DNA from: Bdellovibrionales bacterium
Lineage (GTDB): Bacteria; Bdellovibrionota; UBA2361; JAGRAS01
Direction: 5' to 3'
DNA: 5,963 bases
Assembly (NCBI GenBank): GCA_020434465.1
Contig: JAGRAS010000115.1
Coordinates: 1-5,963, forward strand
Shown here: positions 5,904-5,963 of the stretch, one piece after another
Layout of the letters: each line of letters starts with the position of its first letter
How positions within the stretch are numbered: the first letter of the stretch is position 1
Notes under the pieces: model-generated
Seen by the model: the letters and a program-made list of their open reading frames with translations, nothing else
Database searches by the model: none
What the model was told of the DNA's origin: nothing
Made by a program: the position numbers and the translations under genes

Positions 5904-5963
5904 AGTGAATTGCAGGCGGAGAGCGTAACAGGCTTCACTTAGCAAAATTACTTAAAAATGGCT
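5887..5963. repeat. Right copy of 77-bp terminal direct repeat
   Basis: This is the partner of positions 1-77 (offset 5886), differing only at 5958 (T for C). Joining the two copies gives a closed sequence of 5886 bp. The length of 77 also equals a k-mer size commonly used by short-read assemblers, so an assembly overlap of a circular or tandem sequence is a real alternative. An exact k-mer overlap would have no mismatch unless it was edited later. Confidence 0.97.
5909..5963 (+). pseudogene. ettA: Start of second ettA 3' fragment, cut by the window end
   Basis: The bases encode IAGGERNRLHLAKLLKNG, the same truncated second-domain ABC signature region as at 23-76, with the same stop codon just upstream (TGA at 5906-5908). 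The one base change is silent. The sequence upstream (5821-5886) is not ettA-like in any frame, so the truncation point is real in this copy and not only a window edge effect. Confidence 0.8.

Noticed and set aside
1..5963. tRNA, rRNA, CRISPR array, insertion sequence, replication or integrase gene
   Set aside because: Searched by eye on both strands. I found no spaced short repeats, no transposase or Rep motifs, and no cloverleaf or rRNA-like sequence.

Overview
The window looks like accessory DNA from a low-GC Gram-negative bacterium. Three things suggest this: the recognisable gene remnant is the 3' end of a proteobacterial-type ettA (ABC-F translation factor), there is an MNT/HEPN toxin-antitoxin-type pair, and most of the window is one very large, divergent ankyrin-repeat protein. 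Such proteins are common in host-associated and intracellular lineages (Legionellales- or Rickettsiales-like). The taxonomic guess is inference; no marker gene in the window settles it.

Layout from left to right. (1) Positions 1-77 are repeated at 5887-5963 with one mismatch. The two copies sit exactly at the two ends of the window. (2) Positions 23-358 (+) hold only the last ~109 codons of ettA, beginning at the GGER part of the second ABC signature, with an in-frame stop just before it. (3) Convergent to it, 1325-392 (-) is a two-gene operon. A helix-turn-helix/minimal nucleotidyltransferase fusion comes first and overlaps by 8 nt a HI0074-like HEPN partner, whose RX4HXY motif reads RX4NXY. 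Its apparent promoter lies inside a TTGTATA/TATACAA inverted repeat. (4) After a 250-nt spacer comes a 1361-codon CDS (1578-5663, +) with scattered degenerate ankyrin repeats and a C-terminal third I cannot assign. (5) A 63-codon Pro/Thr-rich ORF follows 2 nt after its stop, with a good Shine-Dalgarno. (6) The right end holds a possible promoter, a 7-7-7 inverted repeat, and the start of a second copy of the ettA fragment.

How it may fit together. The end-to-end repeat means the sequence closes into a circle of 5886 bp, or is one unit of a tandem array, or is a contig bounded by the same repeat. A TA-type pair would stabilise such a unit, and the giant ankyrin protein would be its cargo (a candidate secreted effector or host-interaction protein). 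No replication, integrase or transposase gene is visible, so an independent plasmid is not demonstrated. The mismatch between the repeat copies is synonymous in the ettA frame.
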